Shown: positions 1 through 9,086, counted from the first letter of the stretch. The stretch: DNA of 64,000 nucleotides from Streptomyces antimycoticus (GCF_005405925.1 NZ_BJHV01000001.1:1674001-1738000), one strand, 5' to 3'. Program-made: numbers and translations. Notes: a model not told the origin generated them from the sequence alone.

Positions 1-620
1 AGGGCCTCGAGGCGGACGCGGAGTGGGACGGGCTGCAGTATCCGGAAGAGGCGTTCCGCAACGACGCCAAGGTGCTCGACGGGGTCGGACTGGTCGGCTC
101 CGGTACGGTCGCCGACCGCATCTGGGCGCGCCCCGCGGTCACCGTGATCGGCATCGACTGCCCGCCGGTGGTCGGCGCCACCCCGTCCGTCCAGGCGAGT
201 GCGCGGGCGCTGATCAGCCTGCGGGTGCCGCCGGGCGTGGACGCGGCCGAGGCCAACCGGCTGCTCGCCGAGCACCTCCGGTCCTCGGTGCCGTGGGGCG
301 CGCGGCTCTCGCTGGAGCAGGTCGGCCAGGGCCAGCCGTTCCGCGCGGACACCACGAGCCCGGCGTACGCGGCGATGCGGGAGGCGATGCGCCTGGCGTA
401 CGACGGCCAGGAGATGGCGATCGCCGGGCAGGGCGGCTCGATCCCGCTGTGCAACACGCTGGCCTCGCTCTACCCGGAGGCGGAGATCCTGCTGATCGGG
501 CTGAGCGAGCCGGAGGCGCAGATCCACGCGGTCAACGAGAGCGTCTCGCCGCAGGAGTTGGAGAAGCTCTCGCTGACCGAGGCGCTGTTCCTGGGGATGT
601 ACGCGGCGGGCAAGGGCTGA
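1..620 (+). CDS. M20 family dipeptidase, C-terminal part (5' end outside window)
   Basis: The reading frame is open from the left edge and stops at 618-620. The first half resembles the M20 peptidase dimerisation domain (segment VGATPSVQASARALISLRVP). The second half carries AGQGGSIPL, like the GGSIP motif of M20 zinc dipeptidases, and ends with INAVNESVS-like sequence (IHAVNESVSPQELEKLS), which in this family contains a late metal-site region. It would hydrolyse dipeptides in the cytoplasm. The catalytic N-terminal metal ligands lie outside the window, so activity cannot be judged. No partner gene is visible; the next gene points the other way. Confidence 0.85.
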   Translation, partial: GLEADAEWDGLQYPEEAFRNDAKVLDGVGLVGSGTVADRIWARPAVTVIGIDCPPVVGATPSVQASARALISLRVPPGVDAAEANRLLAEHLRSSVPWGARLSLEQVGQGQPFRADTTSPAYAAMREAMRLAYDGQEMAIAGQGGSIPLCNTLASLYPEAEILLIGLSEPEAQIHAVNESVSPQELEKLSLTEALFLGMYAAGKG

Positions 621-682
621 GCCTCCCCCGCCTGCCGACGCGGTACGGGGCGGGCCGGTGAAGTACGAGACGGGCCGGTGGG

Positions 683-1717
683 TCAGCCGGTGGGGACGCC
701 CGCTTCGAGGTAGAGCGGGCGGCCCTGCTCGCGGGCGCGCAGCGCCCAGCGCAGTCGGCTCAGCCGCACCGGCGGCAGCAGCGCGGCGGCCTCGCTCTCG
801 GTGACGAAGCGCCAGCCGCGCAGTTCGGAGCCGGGCAACAGCACCTCCCGGGCGGCCGCGCTGGAGAGCTTGCCGCCGTCGAAGAGCAGCCGCAGGCCCC
901 CGTAGCCGGGCGGCTGGGGGCGCTCCCAGTCGGCGACCAGCAGCCGCAGGGGTTCGTCCAGCCGTACGCCCAGCTCCTCGGTGACCTCGCGCACCCCGGC
1001 GCACATCGGGGGTTCGCCGGGTTCGACGACGCCGCCGGGGAACTCCCAGCCGGGTTTGTAGGTGGGGTCGACGAGCAGCACACGGTCCTCCTCGTCGAAG
1101 AGCAGCACCCCGGCAGCCAGCGTCTCCGCCGTCGGCTCCGGGGTCTGCACGATGTCGCAGCTCCCGGCGCCCTCGCGGACGGCGTCGGCGATGTGCTGGG
1201 CAGTCTGGCGCGGGGTGATGCCGGTGGTGTCCACGACATGGGCATCGGCGGTCAGCCAGGGCAGGGCCGCCCGGTAGGGGGCGAGATGGGCCAGGCACCA
1301 CTGGCGTACCGACTCGCTCGCGTCCGGGTCCCCGGGTATCGCCTCGCGCCCGGCTATCCGCTCGCGAAGGATCGTTTCATCGGTGTGGAGCAGAACATGC
1401 CGCACGGGGATACGACGGGCCGCGAAACCACCGAAGATCTCATCCCGGTACTCCTGTCTGAGGACCGTCATCGCCACTACGAGCGGACCGCCGACCTCCG
1501 CGATCAGCGCCGCTCCGGTGTCCACGACCAGCCGGCGCCAGGAGGGCAGATCCTGGTAGTCGGACACCTGTTCAAGACGTTTACGTGGAAGCATCATCCG
1601 CAGACCGTTACCGACCAGCTCCGGGTCGTAGAACGTGCTGCCGGGCATGAAGTCCACCAATTCACGGGCCGTGGCGGTTTTACCCGCACCGAACGCACCG
1701 TTCAGCCAGACGATCAC
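683..1717 (-). CDS. Fusion of P-loop kinase-like domain and NUDIX hydrolase
   Basis: 344 aa. Residues 7-14 form a Walker A loop (GAFGAGKT) in an N-terminal AAA/shikimate-kinase-like nucleotide-binding domain of about 180 residues. After a short linker a NUDIX domain follows, with a complete NUDIX box GX5EX7REVTEELGV near residues 228-250. The NUDIX half probably cleaves a nucleoside diphosphate derivative; the P-loop half may phosphorylate a small molecule. Substrates cannot be read from sequence. Start ATG at 1717 gives a Met-Ile-Val-Trp opening directly before the P-loop. It lies downstream of the galactoside transport genes on the same strand but beyond their terminator, so it is probably transcribed separately. 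Confidence 0.85.
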   Translation of the reverse strand: MIVWLNGAFGAGKTATARELVDFMPGSTFYDPELVGNGLRMMLPRKRLEQVSDYQDLPSWRRLVVDTGAALIAEVGGPLVVAMTVLRQEYRDEIFGGFAARRIPVRHVLLHTDETILRERIAGREAIPGDPDASESVRQWCLAHLAPYRAALPWLTADAHVVDTTGITPRQTAQHIADAVREGAGSCDIVQTPEPTAETLAAGVLLFDEEDRVLLVDPTYKPGWEFPGGVVEPGEPPMCAGVREVTEELGVRLDEPLRLLVADWERPQPPGYGGLRLLFDGGKLSSAAAREVLLPGSELRGWRFVTESEAAALLPPVRLSRLRWALRAREQGRPLYLEAGVPTG

Positions 1718-1879
1718 ATTTCCCCCTATTCCATCGCCTCCTGACAGTTGCCCGCATCACCCTGCCACGGAAACGCCCGAAGACGACCGAGTGACGGATC
1801 GCGTCGCTCCGGACCGTATGGGCGCATGACGCCGGGGGAGCGGTGGGGCGCGGCCGGGGGTCGTGGGGCCCTTGTGCCA

Positions 1880-1918
1880 CAGGGGTCACCGCGGCCACAT
1901 GGACCACGGTGACCCCTG
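1880..1918 (-). terminator. Hairpin after the galactoside transport operon
   Basis: Perfect 12-bp inverted repeat CAGGGGTCACCG / CGGTGACCCCTG with a 15-nt loop, five bases past the stop codon of the second permease gene. There is no U-tract, as is usual for Streptomyces terminators. The structure is symmetric and could also end transcription entering from the other side. Confidence 0.75.
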
Positions 1919-1923
1919 TCGTA

Positions 1924-2841
1924 TCAGCCCTTGCTGGCGCCGAGGGTGAGTCCGGCGATGAAGTGGCGCTGCAACAGCAGGAAGACCAGCACCGTGGGCA
2001 GCGCCACGATCACCGAACCCGCCGCGAGCAGGTTGTAGTCGGTGAAGAACTGGCCGCGCAGATTGTTGAGCGCGGAGGTGATGGGCAGCTTCTCGCCGTC
2101 GGAGATGAAGACGAGCGCCCACAGGAAGTCGTTGTACATCCAGGTGAATTGCAAGGTGGCGAGCGCGGCGAGGGCCGGCCGGCACAGCGGAAGCGTGATG
2201 TTCCAGTACTGCGTCCATACCCCCGCGCCATCCACCCGCGCCGCCTCCACGATCTCCTCGGGGAGGGTGCGCATGAAGTTGGCGAGGACGAAGACGCAGA
2301 AGCCCACCTGGAAGGCGACCTGGACGGCGAGCACGGCCCAGTAGGAGTCGTACATCGTCATCGAGTCCGACATCCAATAGGGCAGGTTGATCTTGGTGAA
2401 GAGCACATAGAGCGGGGTGACGATGACCTGCTGGGGCAGCAGATTGCCCGCCGTGAACACCATCAGCAGCACGAGCCCGCCGCGCATTCTCAGCCGGGTC
2501 ACGCAGAAGGCGACGAACGAGGCGAGAAACAGCGTCAGCAGCACTCCGGGCACCGCGATGATGAGCGAGTTGATGAAGTACTTGCCCATTCCGGAGTCGT
2601 TGAACGCCTGCGCGTAGTAGTCGAACGACAGATGGCGCGGCAGCGAGAAATAGCCGTATTTGGCGGTTTCCTCATAGGGCCGCAGCGAGGCGTAGATGGC
2701 GAGCAGCAGCGGGGCGAGGAAAGCGAGCGACACGGTCATCAGGAACGCGTGCAGCCCGAGCCGTCCACGGCTCACCCGGCGCTTGCCGGTGCCGGTCACC
2801 GGCGCCACGGTCCGTACGGGGGCGGTCCGGGTGATGGTCAT
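1924..2841 (-). CDS. Carbohydrate ABC transporter permease, MalG type
   Basis: 305 aa inner-membrane permease of the binding-protein-dependent sugar family. About six hydrophobic helices are visible, beginning with HAFLMTVSLAFLAPLLLAIY, and the cytoplasmic EAA loop is present (EAARVDGAGVWTQYWNITLP), which docks the ATPase. No ATP-binding gene is in the locus, so a shared MsiK-like ATPase encoded elsewhere is expected, as is common in Streptomyces sugar importers. The start ATG is at 2841; in the intended arrangement the upstream permease probably ends in an ATGA overlap here. Together with the binding protein and the divergent alpha-galactosidase, import of a galactoside such as melibiose or raffinose is inferred. 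Confidence 0.9.
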   Translation of the reverse strand: MTITRTAPVRTVAPVTGTGKRRVSRGRLGLHAFLMTVSLAFLAPLLLAIYASLRPYEETAKYGYFSLPRHLSFDYYAQAFNDSGMGKYFINSLIIAVPGVLLTLFLASFVAFCVTRLRMRGGLVLLMVFTAGNLLPQQVIVTPLYVLFTKINLPYWMSDSMTMYDSYWAVLAVQVAFQVGFCVFVLANFMRTLPEEIVEAARVDGAGVWTQYWNITLPLCRPALAALATLQFTWMYNDFLWALVFISDGEKLPITSALNNLRGQFFTDYNLLAAGSVIVALPTVLVFLLLQRHFIAGLTLGASKG

Positions 2842-3751
2842 CCCTTCTTCCCCCTCGTAGCTCCTGCACCAGATAGGTCACGATGAATCCCATGGACACG
2901 GTCAGCAGGACGACGGCGATCGCGGAGCCGAAGCCGATCCGGCTGGCCTCGCCGATGATGTTGTCGGTGACCAGCACCGAGAGCAGTTCGAGCCCGTTAC
3001 GGCCATGGTTGATGGCGTAGACGATGTCGAACGCGCGCAATGCCTCGATCACGGTGATGACGCCGACGATGACATTGACCGGCCGCAGGGTCGGCAGCAC
3101 GACCCGGAAGAAGGTCTGGGTCTCGCTGGCGCCGTCGATCGCGGCCGCTTCCTTGAGCGAGGGATCGACGGATTTCAGCCCGGCCAGATAGAGGATCATC
3201 ACATACCCGGTATGTCGCCAGGCGGCCGCCAGCAGCACCATCCAGATATTGAGCTCCGGGTCTCCCAGCCAGTCCACCGGATTGTCCTTATTGGCCAGAA
3301 TCGCGTTCAGCGCGCCCTGGTCACGGGAGAAGATCAGCTGCGCGATGAAGCCGACGATGGCGAGGGAGAGCACCACCGGCATATAGAGGGTGGACTGGTA
3401 GAACCGGCTGAACCGGACGCCCTTGTCCAGTAGTACGGCCAGCAGCAGTCCGAACGGGGTCGCGACACAGCCGAGGAAGGCCACCCAGAGCAGATTGTTG
3501 CGGACGGCGGGCCAGAACGGCGGATAGTCGGTGAAGAGGGTCTTGTAGTTGTCGATCCCGACCCATTGGATATCGCCGATCCCGTCCCAGTTGGTGAAGG
3601 ACAGACCGATGGAGGCGAGGGTCGGGCCCCAGATCAGGGCCAGGTCGAGCAGGATGGGTATGCCCAGCAGCACGCCGATAACGGCGAGGTCGCGGGAGGT
3701 GAACCTCCGGGGACCTCGCCGTTTGGCACGCCGCGCGTTGATGAGCGGCAC
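2672..3751 (-). CDS. Carbohydrate ABC transporter permease, MalF type, with suspect C-terminus
   Basis: 359 aa as read. Residues 1-300 are a normal MalF-like permease: hydrophobic helices and an EAA loop (EAAAIDGASETQTFFRVVLP). After TYLVQELRGG the frame runs 170 bp into the next permease gene and adds about 57 Arg/Pro/Asp-rich residues unlike any permease tail. A run of five C on the plus strand (2850-2854) lies exactly there; one more base would give the ending RGGKKG followed by TGA overlapping the next ATG (ATGA). I therefore think the true gene ends near 2838 and that a base is missing. The binding protein gene ends 12 bp upstream, so the three genes form an operon. Confidence 0.82.
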   Translation of the reverse strand: MPLINARRAKRRGPRRFTSRDLAVIGVLLGIPILLDLALIWGPTLASIGLSFTNWDGIGDIQWVGIDNYKTLFTDYPPFWPAVRNNLLWVAFLGCVATPFGLLLAVLLDKGVRFSRFYQSTLYMPVVLSLAIVGFIAQLIFSRDQGALNAILANKDNPVDWLGDPELNIWMVLLAAAWRHTGYVMILYLAGLKSVDPSLKEAAAIDGASETQTFFRVVLPTLRPVNVIVGVITVIEALRAFDIVYAINHGRNGLELLSVLVTDNIIGEASRIGFGSAIAVVLLTVSMGFIVTYLVQELRGGRRDDHHPDRPRTDRGAGDRHRQAPGEPWTARAARVPDDRVARFPRPAAARHLRLAAAL

Positions 3752-3763
3752 GGCGCGAATCTC

Positions 3764-5047
3764 CTAGTTGGCGGCGAAGATGGTCTTCTTCTGGGACTCG
3801 ATGTCCTTGGTCAGGGAGTCGATGTCGTCCGGCTTGTTGATGAACTGCTGAATGGCCCGGATCATCACCTGGGACGCGAAGTCCGGCCGGGTGTCGCGGT
3901 CCATGAACTGGGATATCTGCTTGGCGTTCGACACGAGGTCGACGGCCTTCTTCTGCAGCGCGTTGTACGAGGAGGTGGACGCGCCGTCGTTGACGGCGAT
4001 GTTGTTCGGGTCCCGCTTCAGGTAGATCTCCTCGGCGGCAGGTGTGGCGAGGTACTTCAGCAGTTCCTTGCCCTCCTTCTGCCGCTTGGACTTCTTCGCC
4101 AGCAAAAAGCCGTCGATCGGCGCCTCGACCGCGTCCTGGCCGTAGGCGGAGTCGATCTCGGGGAAGGCGAAGAAGTCCAGATCTTCGCGGTCGGCTGCGG
4201 AGAACTGCTGTCCGGGGTGGGGAAGTCCGAAGACCGCCATACCGGACTTCTTCTGCGCCAGGCTCTGGGCGGCCTCCTGCCAGGTCCGTCCGTTGCCGCC
4301 CTTCTGGTGGTACGGCATCAGCCCGCGCCACAGATCGAAGACGTTCTTGACCCGGGGATCGGTCCAGGACTCCTTGCCGCCCATCAGGGAGATATGGAAG
4401 TCGTAGCCGTTGGCCCGCATGTTGAGATAGTCGAAGGTCCCCATCGCGGGCCAGCCGTCCTTGTCGCCGAAGGCGATGGCGTCGAGGCCGTCCTTGTCCA
4501 TGCGCTTGGCAAGGGCCCGGAACTCGTCGAAGGTCTTCGGGACCTCATAGCCGCGCTGGGCGAAGACGCTCTTCCGGTAGAAGACCGCCCAGGGGTAGTA
4601 GTAGTAGGGCACGAGGTACTGCTTGCCGTCCTTGCCGCTGGACTGCGCCTTGAGCGCGTCGGAGAAGCCGTCGAAGCCCTTCCACAGATCGCTGATCTCG
4701 GCGAGCTGCCCCTGCTCGGCGAAGAACTGCATGCGGTACCCGGCGAACCACATGAAGACGTCGTCGGGGGTGCCCTTCAGATAGCGGTTGATGCCTTCCT
4801 GAAAGGCTTCGTGGTTGACGGTGTTGACCTTGACCTTCTTGTCCGACTTCTTCTCGTACGCGTTGAAGACCTCGGCGAACGCCTTCCGGGGCACGGCGTC
4901 GGAGGCGTTGGAGCCGATCTTCACTTCGTTGCCCGGACCACCGCAGGCGGTCAGCAGCGTCGGCAGGGCGACCGCGCCGGCTCCGGCCGCGGTACCTCGT
5001 AGCAGCGCACGGCGGGAGATCCGATGTCCTGACAATGACGGTGCCAT
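3764..5047 (-). CDS. Sugar ABC transporter substrate-binding lipoprotein
   Basis: 427 aa. The start ATG at 5047 follows GGAGGGG. The signal sequence has a twin-arginine motif (RISRRALLRG), a hydrophobic stretch and a lipobox LLTACGG, so it should be Tat-exported and lipid-anchored outside the membrane. The mature part is a family 1 extracellular solute-binding protein (SBP_bac_1/8), with the expected features VNHEAFQEGINRYL and SGMAVFGLPHP. It captures the sugar for the two permeases that follow 12 bp downstream. A longer frame extends upstream to 5182 but has no ribosome site and would bury the signal peptide. Confidence 0.9.
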   Translation of the reverse strand: MAPSLSGHRISRRALLRGTAAGAGAVALPTLLTACGGPGNEVKIGSNASDAVPRKAFAEVFNAYEKKSDKKVKVNTVNHEAFQEGINRYLKGTPDDVFMWFAGYRMQFFAEQGQLAEISDLWKGFDGFSDALKAQSSGKDGKQYLVPYYYYPWAVFYRKSVFAQRGYEVPKTFDEFRALAKRMDKDGLDAIAFGDKDGWPAMGTFDYLNMRANGYDFHISLMGGKESWTDPRVKNVFDLWRGLMPYHQKGGNGRTWQEAAQSLAQKKSGMAVFGLPHPGQQFSAADREDLDFFAFPEIDSAYGQDAVEAPIDGFLLAKKSKRQKEGKELLKYLATPAAEEIYLKRDPNNIAVNDGASTSSYNALQKKAVDLVSNAKQISQFMDRDTRPDFASQVMIRAIQQFINKPDDIDSLTKDIESQKKTIFAAN

Positions 5048-5260
5048 GTGCCCCTCCACAGAGGTCCAATCAAACACAATCGAACGCGAGTGAGGGGATC
5101 TCACCCGGCACCCAGCCAAATCGTCAAGGGTTTTGACGAGATATCGAACAACTGTTATCGCATCTCTTCCAACAGACTCCAACAGGGTCTACCGTAAACG
5201 CTCGCATGTGATGCAGCCATGACACTGCGTCACCCCCGTTGGGAACGGAGGACTCGCATC
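5048..5260. promoter_or_regulatory. Divergent promoter region between sugar importer and alpha-galactosidase
   Basis: The 213-bp gap is richer in A+T than its surroundings. An inverted repeat CGTCAA-N5-TTGACG (5122-5138) places a TTGACG -35-like hexamer on each strand, pointing outward. Leftward, TTGACG is followed after 18 bp by TGAGAT, a plausible -10. Rightward, TTGACG is followed after 17 bp by TATCGC, a weaker match. Two direct CCAACAG copies (5169-5175, 5179-5185), one helical turn apart, may be a further protein site. The assignment is by pattern only. Confidence 0.5.
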
Positions 5261-7318
5261 GTGCGCCACCGCTGTTTTCGACCCTCGAAGCGAAGAGTCA
5301 TCGGAGCACTGAGCGCCGGCCTGCTGGCCACGGCCGGCCTGGCCCTCCCGGCCGTGGCCCAGCCGTCGCACCCCGCCGAGGTCACCACACCGGCCTCCGC
5401 GCCAAGCGCCGCGCCCGGTGACGGGCTCGCCCTCACCCCTCCGATGGGCTTCAACAACTGGAACTCCACCCATTGCCGCGCCGAGTTCAACGAGGCGATG
5501 GTCAAGGGCATCGCCGATATCTTCGTGGCGAAGGGGCTGAAGGACGCCGGATACCAGTACGTCAACCTCGACGACTGCTGGGCGCTGCCGCAGCGCGACG
5601 CGGACGGCAAGCTGGTCCCCGACCCGGTCCGCTTTCCGAACGGCATCAAGGCCGTCGCCGACTACGTCCACTCCAAGGGTCTAAAGATCGGCATCTACAC
5701 CAGCGCGGGCACCAAGACCTGCAACACCGCCGGCTTCCCCGGGGCCCTCGGCCATGAGAAGTCCGACGCCCAGCAGTTCGCCGACTGGGGCATCGACTAC
5801 CTCAAGTACGACAACTGCAATAACCAGGGTGTCGACGCCAAGCAGCGCTACCGCGACATGCGCGACGCGCTGAAGGCCGCGTCCGAGTCCACCGGCCACC
5901 CCATCGTCTACAGCATCTGCGAATGGGGCGAGAACAAGCCATGGGAGTGGGCCGGCGAATTCGGCCAGCTGTGGCGGACCACGGGCGACATCAGCGACAG
6001 CTGGGGCAGCATGCTGTCGATCGCCAAGCAGAACCTGCCGCTCGCGCAGTACGCCGGACCCGGCCACTGGAACGACCCCGACATGCTGGAGGTCGGCAAC
6101 GGCGGGATGACGGACACCGAGTACCGCAGCCACTTCTCGCTGTGGTCGATCATGGCCGCACCGCTGCTGATCGGCACCGATCTGCGCAAGGCCAGCGCCG
6201 AGACCTATGAGATCCTCGGCAATCACGAGGTCATCGGCGTCGATCAGGACCCGCTCGGCAAGCAGGGCACCGTGGTCTCCTCCGAAGGCGGGCGCTGGGT
6301 CATCGCCAAGGAGATGGCGGACGGCAGCCGCGCCGTCGCGCTGTTCAACGAGACCGACCGGCCGCAGCACATCGCCACCACGGCGACCGGGGTCGGGCTG
6401 CCCCAGGCGACCGCGTACCGGCTGCGCGACCTGTGGTCGCACAAGGACTACAACACCGCCGGAGCCATTTCGGCCACCGTCCCGGCCCATGGCACCGTGC
6501 TCTACCGGGTCTCGGCCGACGCGCGCTGGGCCTCCTACCCGCCCGTCGCCGAACTCGGCATCGACGGCACCGCGCTGACCGAGGCCGGGGCCACCGCCCA
6601 GGTCGCCACCACGGTCACCGACCTCGGCCGCACCCCGGCCCATCAGGTCTCGGTCCGCCTCACCGGCCCCGACGGCTGGCGGATCAAGGCGACCTCCCCG
6701 ACCCGGGCCGCCTCGCTGCCCACCGGCTCGAAGCTGGTCACGCGCTGGCAGGTCACCGCGCCCGCCGGAGCCGCGCCCGGTGCCTACGATCTGACGGTCG
6801 GCGCCGACTACCGCTCGCCGAAGGGCGCCAAGGCCGCCGCGCGGCTGGTCTCGGCGGTCCATGTGGTGGTCGCACCACCCTCCGGCAGCTCGTACGCGAG
6901 CGATCTGCCCTGGCTGAGCGCGCTCAACGGCTGGGGTCCGGTGGAGAAGAACACCAGCGTCGGCGAGAGCTCGGCGGGTGACGGCCATCCGCTCACCCTC
7001 GGCGGCACCACGTACGACAAGGGGCTGGGCGTGCACGCGCCCAGCGAAGTCACGTACTACACCGGGGGCCGGTGCTCGCGCTTCACCGCACAGGTCGGCG
7101 TGGACGACGAGGAGGGCACCGAGGGCACGGTCGCCTTCGAGGTCTGGGCGGACGACACCAAGGTGGCGTCGTCCAAGACGCTGACCAACGCCGATCCGGC
7201 CACCGCCCTCGACGCCGCCATCGGCAAGGCGGACACGGTCCGGCTCGTCGTCACCGACGGCGGGGACGGGGTCACCAGCGACCACGGGGACTGGGCCGAC
7301 GCGTCCTTCACCTGCTGA
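5261..7318 (+). CDS. Secreted GH27 alpha-galactosidase with C-terminal NPCBM module
   Basis: 685 aa from the GTG at 5261, which has GGAGG 7-8 bp upstream; an ATG at 5219 lacks a site. An N-terminal signal peptide (RRVIGALSAGLLATAGLALP, then AVA) sends it out of the cell. Catalytic domain of about 370 residues: LTPPMGFNNWNS opening, nucleophile Asp in YLKYDNCNN (about residue 184) and acid/base Asp in RTTGDISDSW (about 243). An Ig-like NEW3/NPCBM-associated domain and a C-terminal NPCBM carbohydrate-binding domain (GLGVHAPSEVTYYTGG) follow. It removes terminal alpha-galactose from oligo- or polysaccharides; the divergent importer would take up the products. Confidence 0.95.
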   Translation: MRHRCFRPSKRRVIGALSAGLLATAGLALPAVAQPSHPAEVTTPASAPSAAPGDGLALTPPMGFNNWNSTHCRAEFNEAMVKGIADIFVAKGLKDAGYQYVNLDDCWALPQRDADGKLVPDPVRFPNGIKAVADYVHSKGLKIGIYTSAGTKTCNTAGFPGALGHEKSDAQQFADWGIDYLKYDNCNNQGVDAKQRYRDMRDALKAASESTGHPIVYSICEWGENKPWEWAGEFGQLWRTTGDISDSWGSMLSIAKQNLPLAQYAGPGHWNDPDMLEVGNGGMTDTEYRSHFSLWSIMAAPLLIGTDLRKASAETYEILGNHEVIGVDQDPLGKQGTVVSSEGGRWVIAKEMADGSRAVALFNETDRPQHIATTATGVGLPQATAYRLRDLWSHKDYNTAGAISATVPAHGTVLYRVSADARWASYPPVAELGIDGTALTEAGATAQVATTVTDLGRTPAHQVSVRLTGPDGWRIKATSPTRAASLPTGSKLVTRWQVTAPAGAAPGAYDLTVGADYRSPKGAKAAARLVSAVHVVVAPPSGSSYASDLPWLSALNGWGPVEKNTSVGESSAGDGHPLTLGGTTYDKGLGVHAPSEVTYYTGGRCSRFTAQVGVDDEEGTEGTVAFEVWADDTKVASSKTLTNADPATALDAAIGKADTVRLVVTDGGDGVTSDHGDWADASFTC

Positions 7319-7359
7319 GACCTCTTCACCCCACGCAAACGCGCCCCTTCCCGCGGCCG

Positions 7360-7387
7360 CCCGGGCTCAGCACTCGGGCAGCCCGGG
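7360..7387. terminator. Possible convergent terminator
   Basis: Inverted repeat CCCGGGCT / AGCCCGGG with a 12-nt loop in the 48-bp gap between two converging genes; it overlaps the last codons of the leftward kinase gene. It may stop transcription from the alpha-galactosidase side. Confidence 0.4.
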
Positions 7388-8974
7388 GAGGGGCTCGTCG
7401 TTGTTCCCGCCCTTGACGTAGACGACGCTCACATAGACATCGCGATGGCCGTTGTCGTCGTCGGTCCTGGCCCACCACACGTTCGACCACGTGCCGTAGG
7501 TCTCCCGGCGGCCCAGGTTCTCCTGGCAGAAGAAGTAATTCACGCCGTGCTTGAGGGTGCCGACCGGCTCACCGCCATGGGTGTACGAGGTCGCGTCCCG
7601 CCACACCTCGCAGTCGTACCGCCCGCCGCCGCTGCCGTGGCAGACGGGTGCGGCCCCCGGGGGCGGGGCCGATGAAGCCTCCGGGCCGCCCCCGTCGCCG
7701 CCGCCAGGGCTGCGGGACCCGGACGGTGAGGCCGTGTCACCCGGCCGCTCGCCGTCCTGCCCGGCCGTGCCGGTCGCCCTTCCGCCGCGCGATGAGGCGG
7801 TCTTCCCAGGCCCCGTCGGCTTGCTCGGCGGGTCCTTGGCCGACTCCGCCGCCGGATCCTTCGCCGACCCCGAGGCCGTGGTGTGGTCATCGCCGCCGAC
7901 CAGCGCGTACGTCACCCCGCCGGCGATGAGCACGACGGTGGCGGCCGCGGCCGCGATGAGTGCTCGGCGACGGCTGCGCCCCGCGCCCCGCGCGCCGTCC
8001 CCGTCCCCCGCGCCCGGCTCCCCGCTCACCAGCGGCTCGACCGCGGGCGGCGGGCCGAAACCCGGCGGCGGGGCGGCCACCGCAGCCGGTACGGACGGGG
8101 GCCGCACGCCCTGCGGCGTCCGCCCGGCGGCCACATCCGCCAGCATCCGGCGCGCCTCGGCGGCGGACGGCCGCCCCCGCGGATCCTTGTCCATCAGCGC
8201 GTGCAACACGGGCGCCAGCGGCCCGGCCAGCCGCGGCTCGGGCAGCGGTTCGGTGACGATCGCGGTGAGCGTCGACCATACGGAGGTGCGGCGGAACGGC
8301 GACGAGCCCTCCACCGCCGCGTACAGCGTCATCCCCAGCGCCCAGATGTCCGAGGCCGGGCTCGGGTCCTGACCCTGGGCGCGCTCCGGTGCGAGATAGT
8401 CCAGGGAGCCGATCAGCTCGCCGCTGCGGGTCAGCTTGGTGGTCGCGCCGTCCTCGGGCGCCTCCAGGCTGGCGATGCCGAAGTCCGTGAGGACGACACG
8501 GCCCGCGCGGTCCAGCAGCACATTGCCGGGCTTCACATCCCGGTGCAACACCCCGGCGTCATGGGCCGCGCCGAGCGCGTCCGCGACCTCGGCGCCGATC
8601 CCCGCGGCCTCCCGGGGGTCGATGGTGCCGCGCTCGTCGATCACATCGTCGAGCGAGGGCCCGTCGATCAGCTCCATGACGATGAGCGGCAGCCCGTCCT
8701 CCTCGGCCACATCGTGGACCGTGATCACCCCGGGGTGCCGGATCCGGGCCGCCGCCCGCGCCTCCCGCTGCATCCGGGTGCGCAGATCGGCCAGTTCGGC
8801 ACTGGAGGCGTCGGTATGGGCGCGCAGCACCTTGACCGCGACCTCCCGGCCGAGCACCGCGTCCACGGTCCTGCAGACCACGCCCATGCCGCCCCGGCCG
8901 AGCCGGCCCGTCACGCGGTACCGCCCGCCCAGGAGCCTGCCGGACAGATCGCCGCCCATGTCCACCGGTGCCAC
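7367..8974 (-). CDS. Membrane serine/threonine protein kinase, PknB-like
   Basis: 535 aa. Residues about 17-280 are a Hanks-type kinase: glycine loop LGRGGMGVV, catalytic Lys in VAVKVL, HRDVKPGNVLL catalytic loop (near residue 143) and DFGIAS. A Pro/Ala-rich linker, one transmembrane helix (ALIAAAAATVVLIAGG, about 335-352) and an extracellular Ser/Thr/Gly-rich stalk follow. The last 80 residues form a small domain with a few Cys residues (VCHGSGGGRYDCEVW). There are no PASTA repeats. It probably senses something outside and phosphorylates cytoplasmic proteins. The ROK kinase gene lies 112 bp upstream on the same strand. Confidence 0.92.
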   Translation of the reverse strand: MAPVDMGGDLSGRLLGGRYRVTGRLGRGGMGVVCRTVDAVLGREVAVKVLRAHTDASSAELADLRTRMQREARAAARIRHPGVITVHDVAEEDGLPLIVMELIDGPSLDDVIDERGTIDPREAAGIGAEVADALGAAHDAGVLHRDVKPGNVLLDRAGRVVLTDFGIASLEAPEDGATTKLTRSGELIGSLDYLAPERAQGQDPSPASDIWALGMTLYAAVEGSSPFRRTSVWSTLTAIVTEPLPEPRLAGPLAPVLHALMDKDPRGRPSAAEARRMLADVAAGRTPQGVRPPSVPAAVAAPPPGFGPPPAVEPLVSGEPGAGDGDGARGAGRSRRRALIAAAAATVVLIAGGVTYALVGGDDHTTASGSAKDPAAESAKDPPSKPTGPGKTASSRGGRATGTAGQDGERPGDTASPSGSRSPGGGDGGGPEASSAPPPGAAPVCHGSGGGRYDCEVWRDATSYTHGGEPVGTLKHGVNYFFCQENLGRRETYGTWSNVWWARTDDDNGHRDVYVSVVYVKGGNNDEPLPGLPEC

Positions 8975-9086
8975 CGCTCCGCTCCCCCTCGCGCCGTCCT
9001 CGGCCCAGCCTGGCCGCTGCCGGGCTCAGGGCTTGGGACTTCGGGCTCAGGGCGAACAGCTTAGGGGGAGACGGTGACAGCGGGAC

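Noticed and set aside
2838..2860. Programmed frameshifting between the two sugar permeases
   Set aside because: No slippery heptamer or downstream pseudoknot is evident; a missing base explains it more simply and three similar cases occur elsewhere in the window.
5219..5260. ATG 5219 as start of the alpha-galactosidase
   Set aside because: It has no ribosome site; GTG 5261 has GGAGG at the right distance and gives a normal signal peptide.
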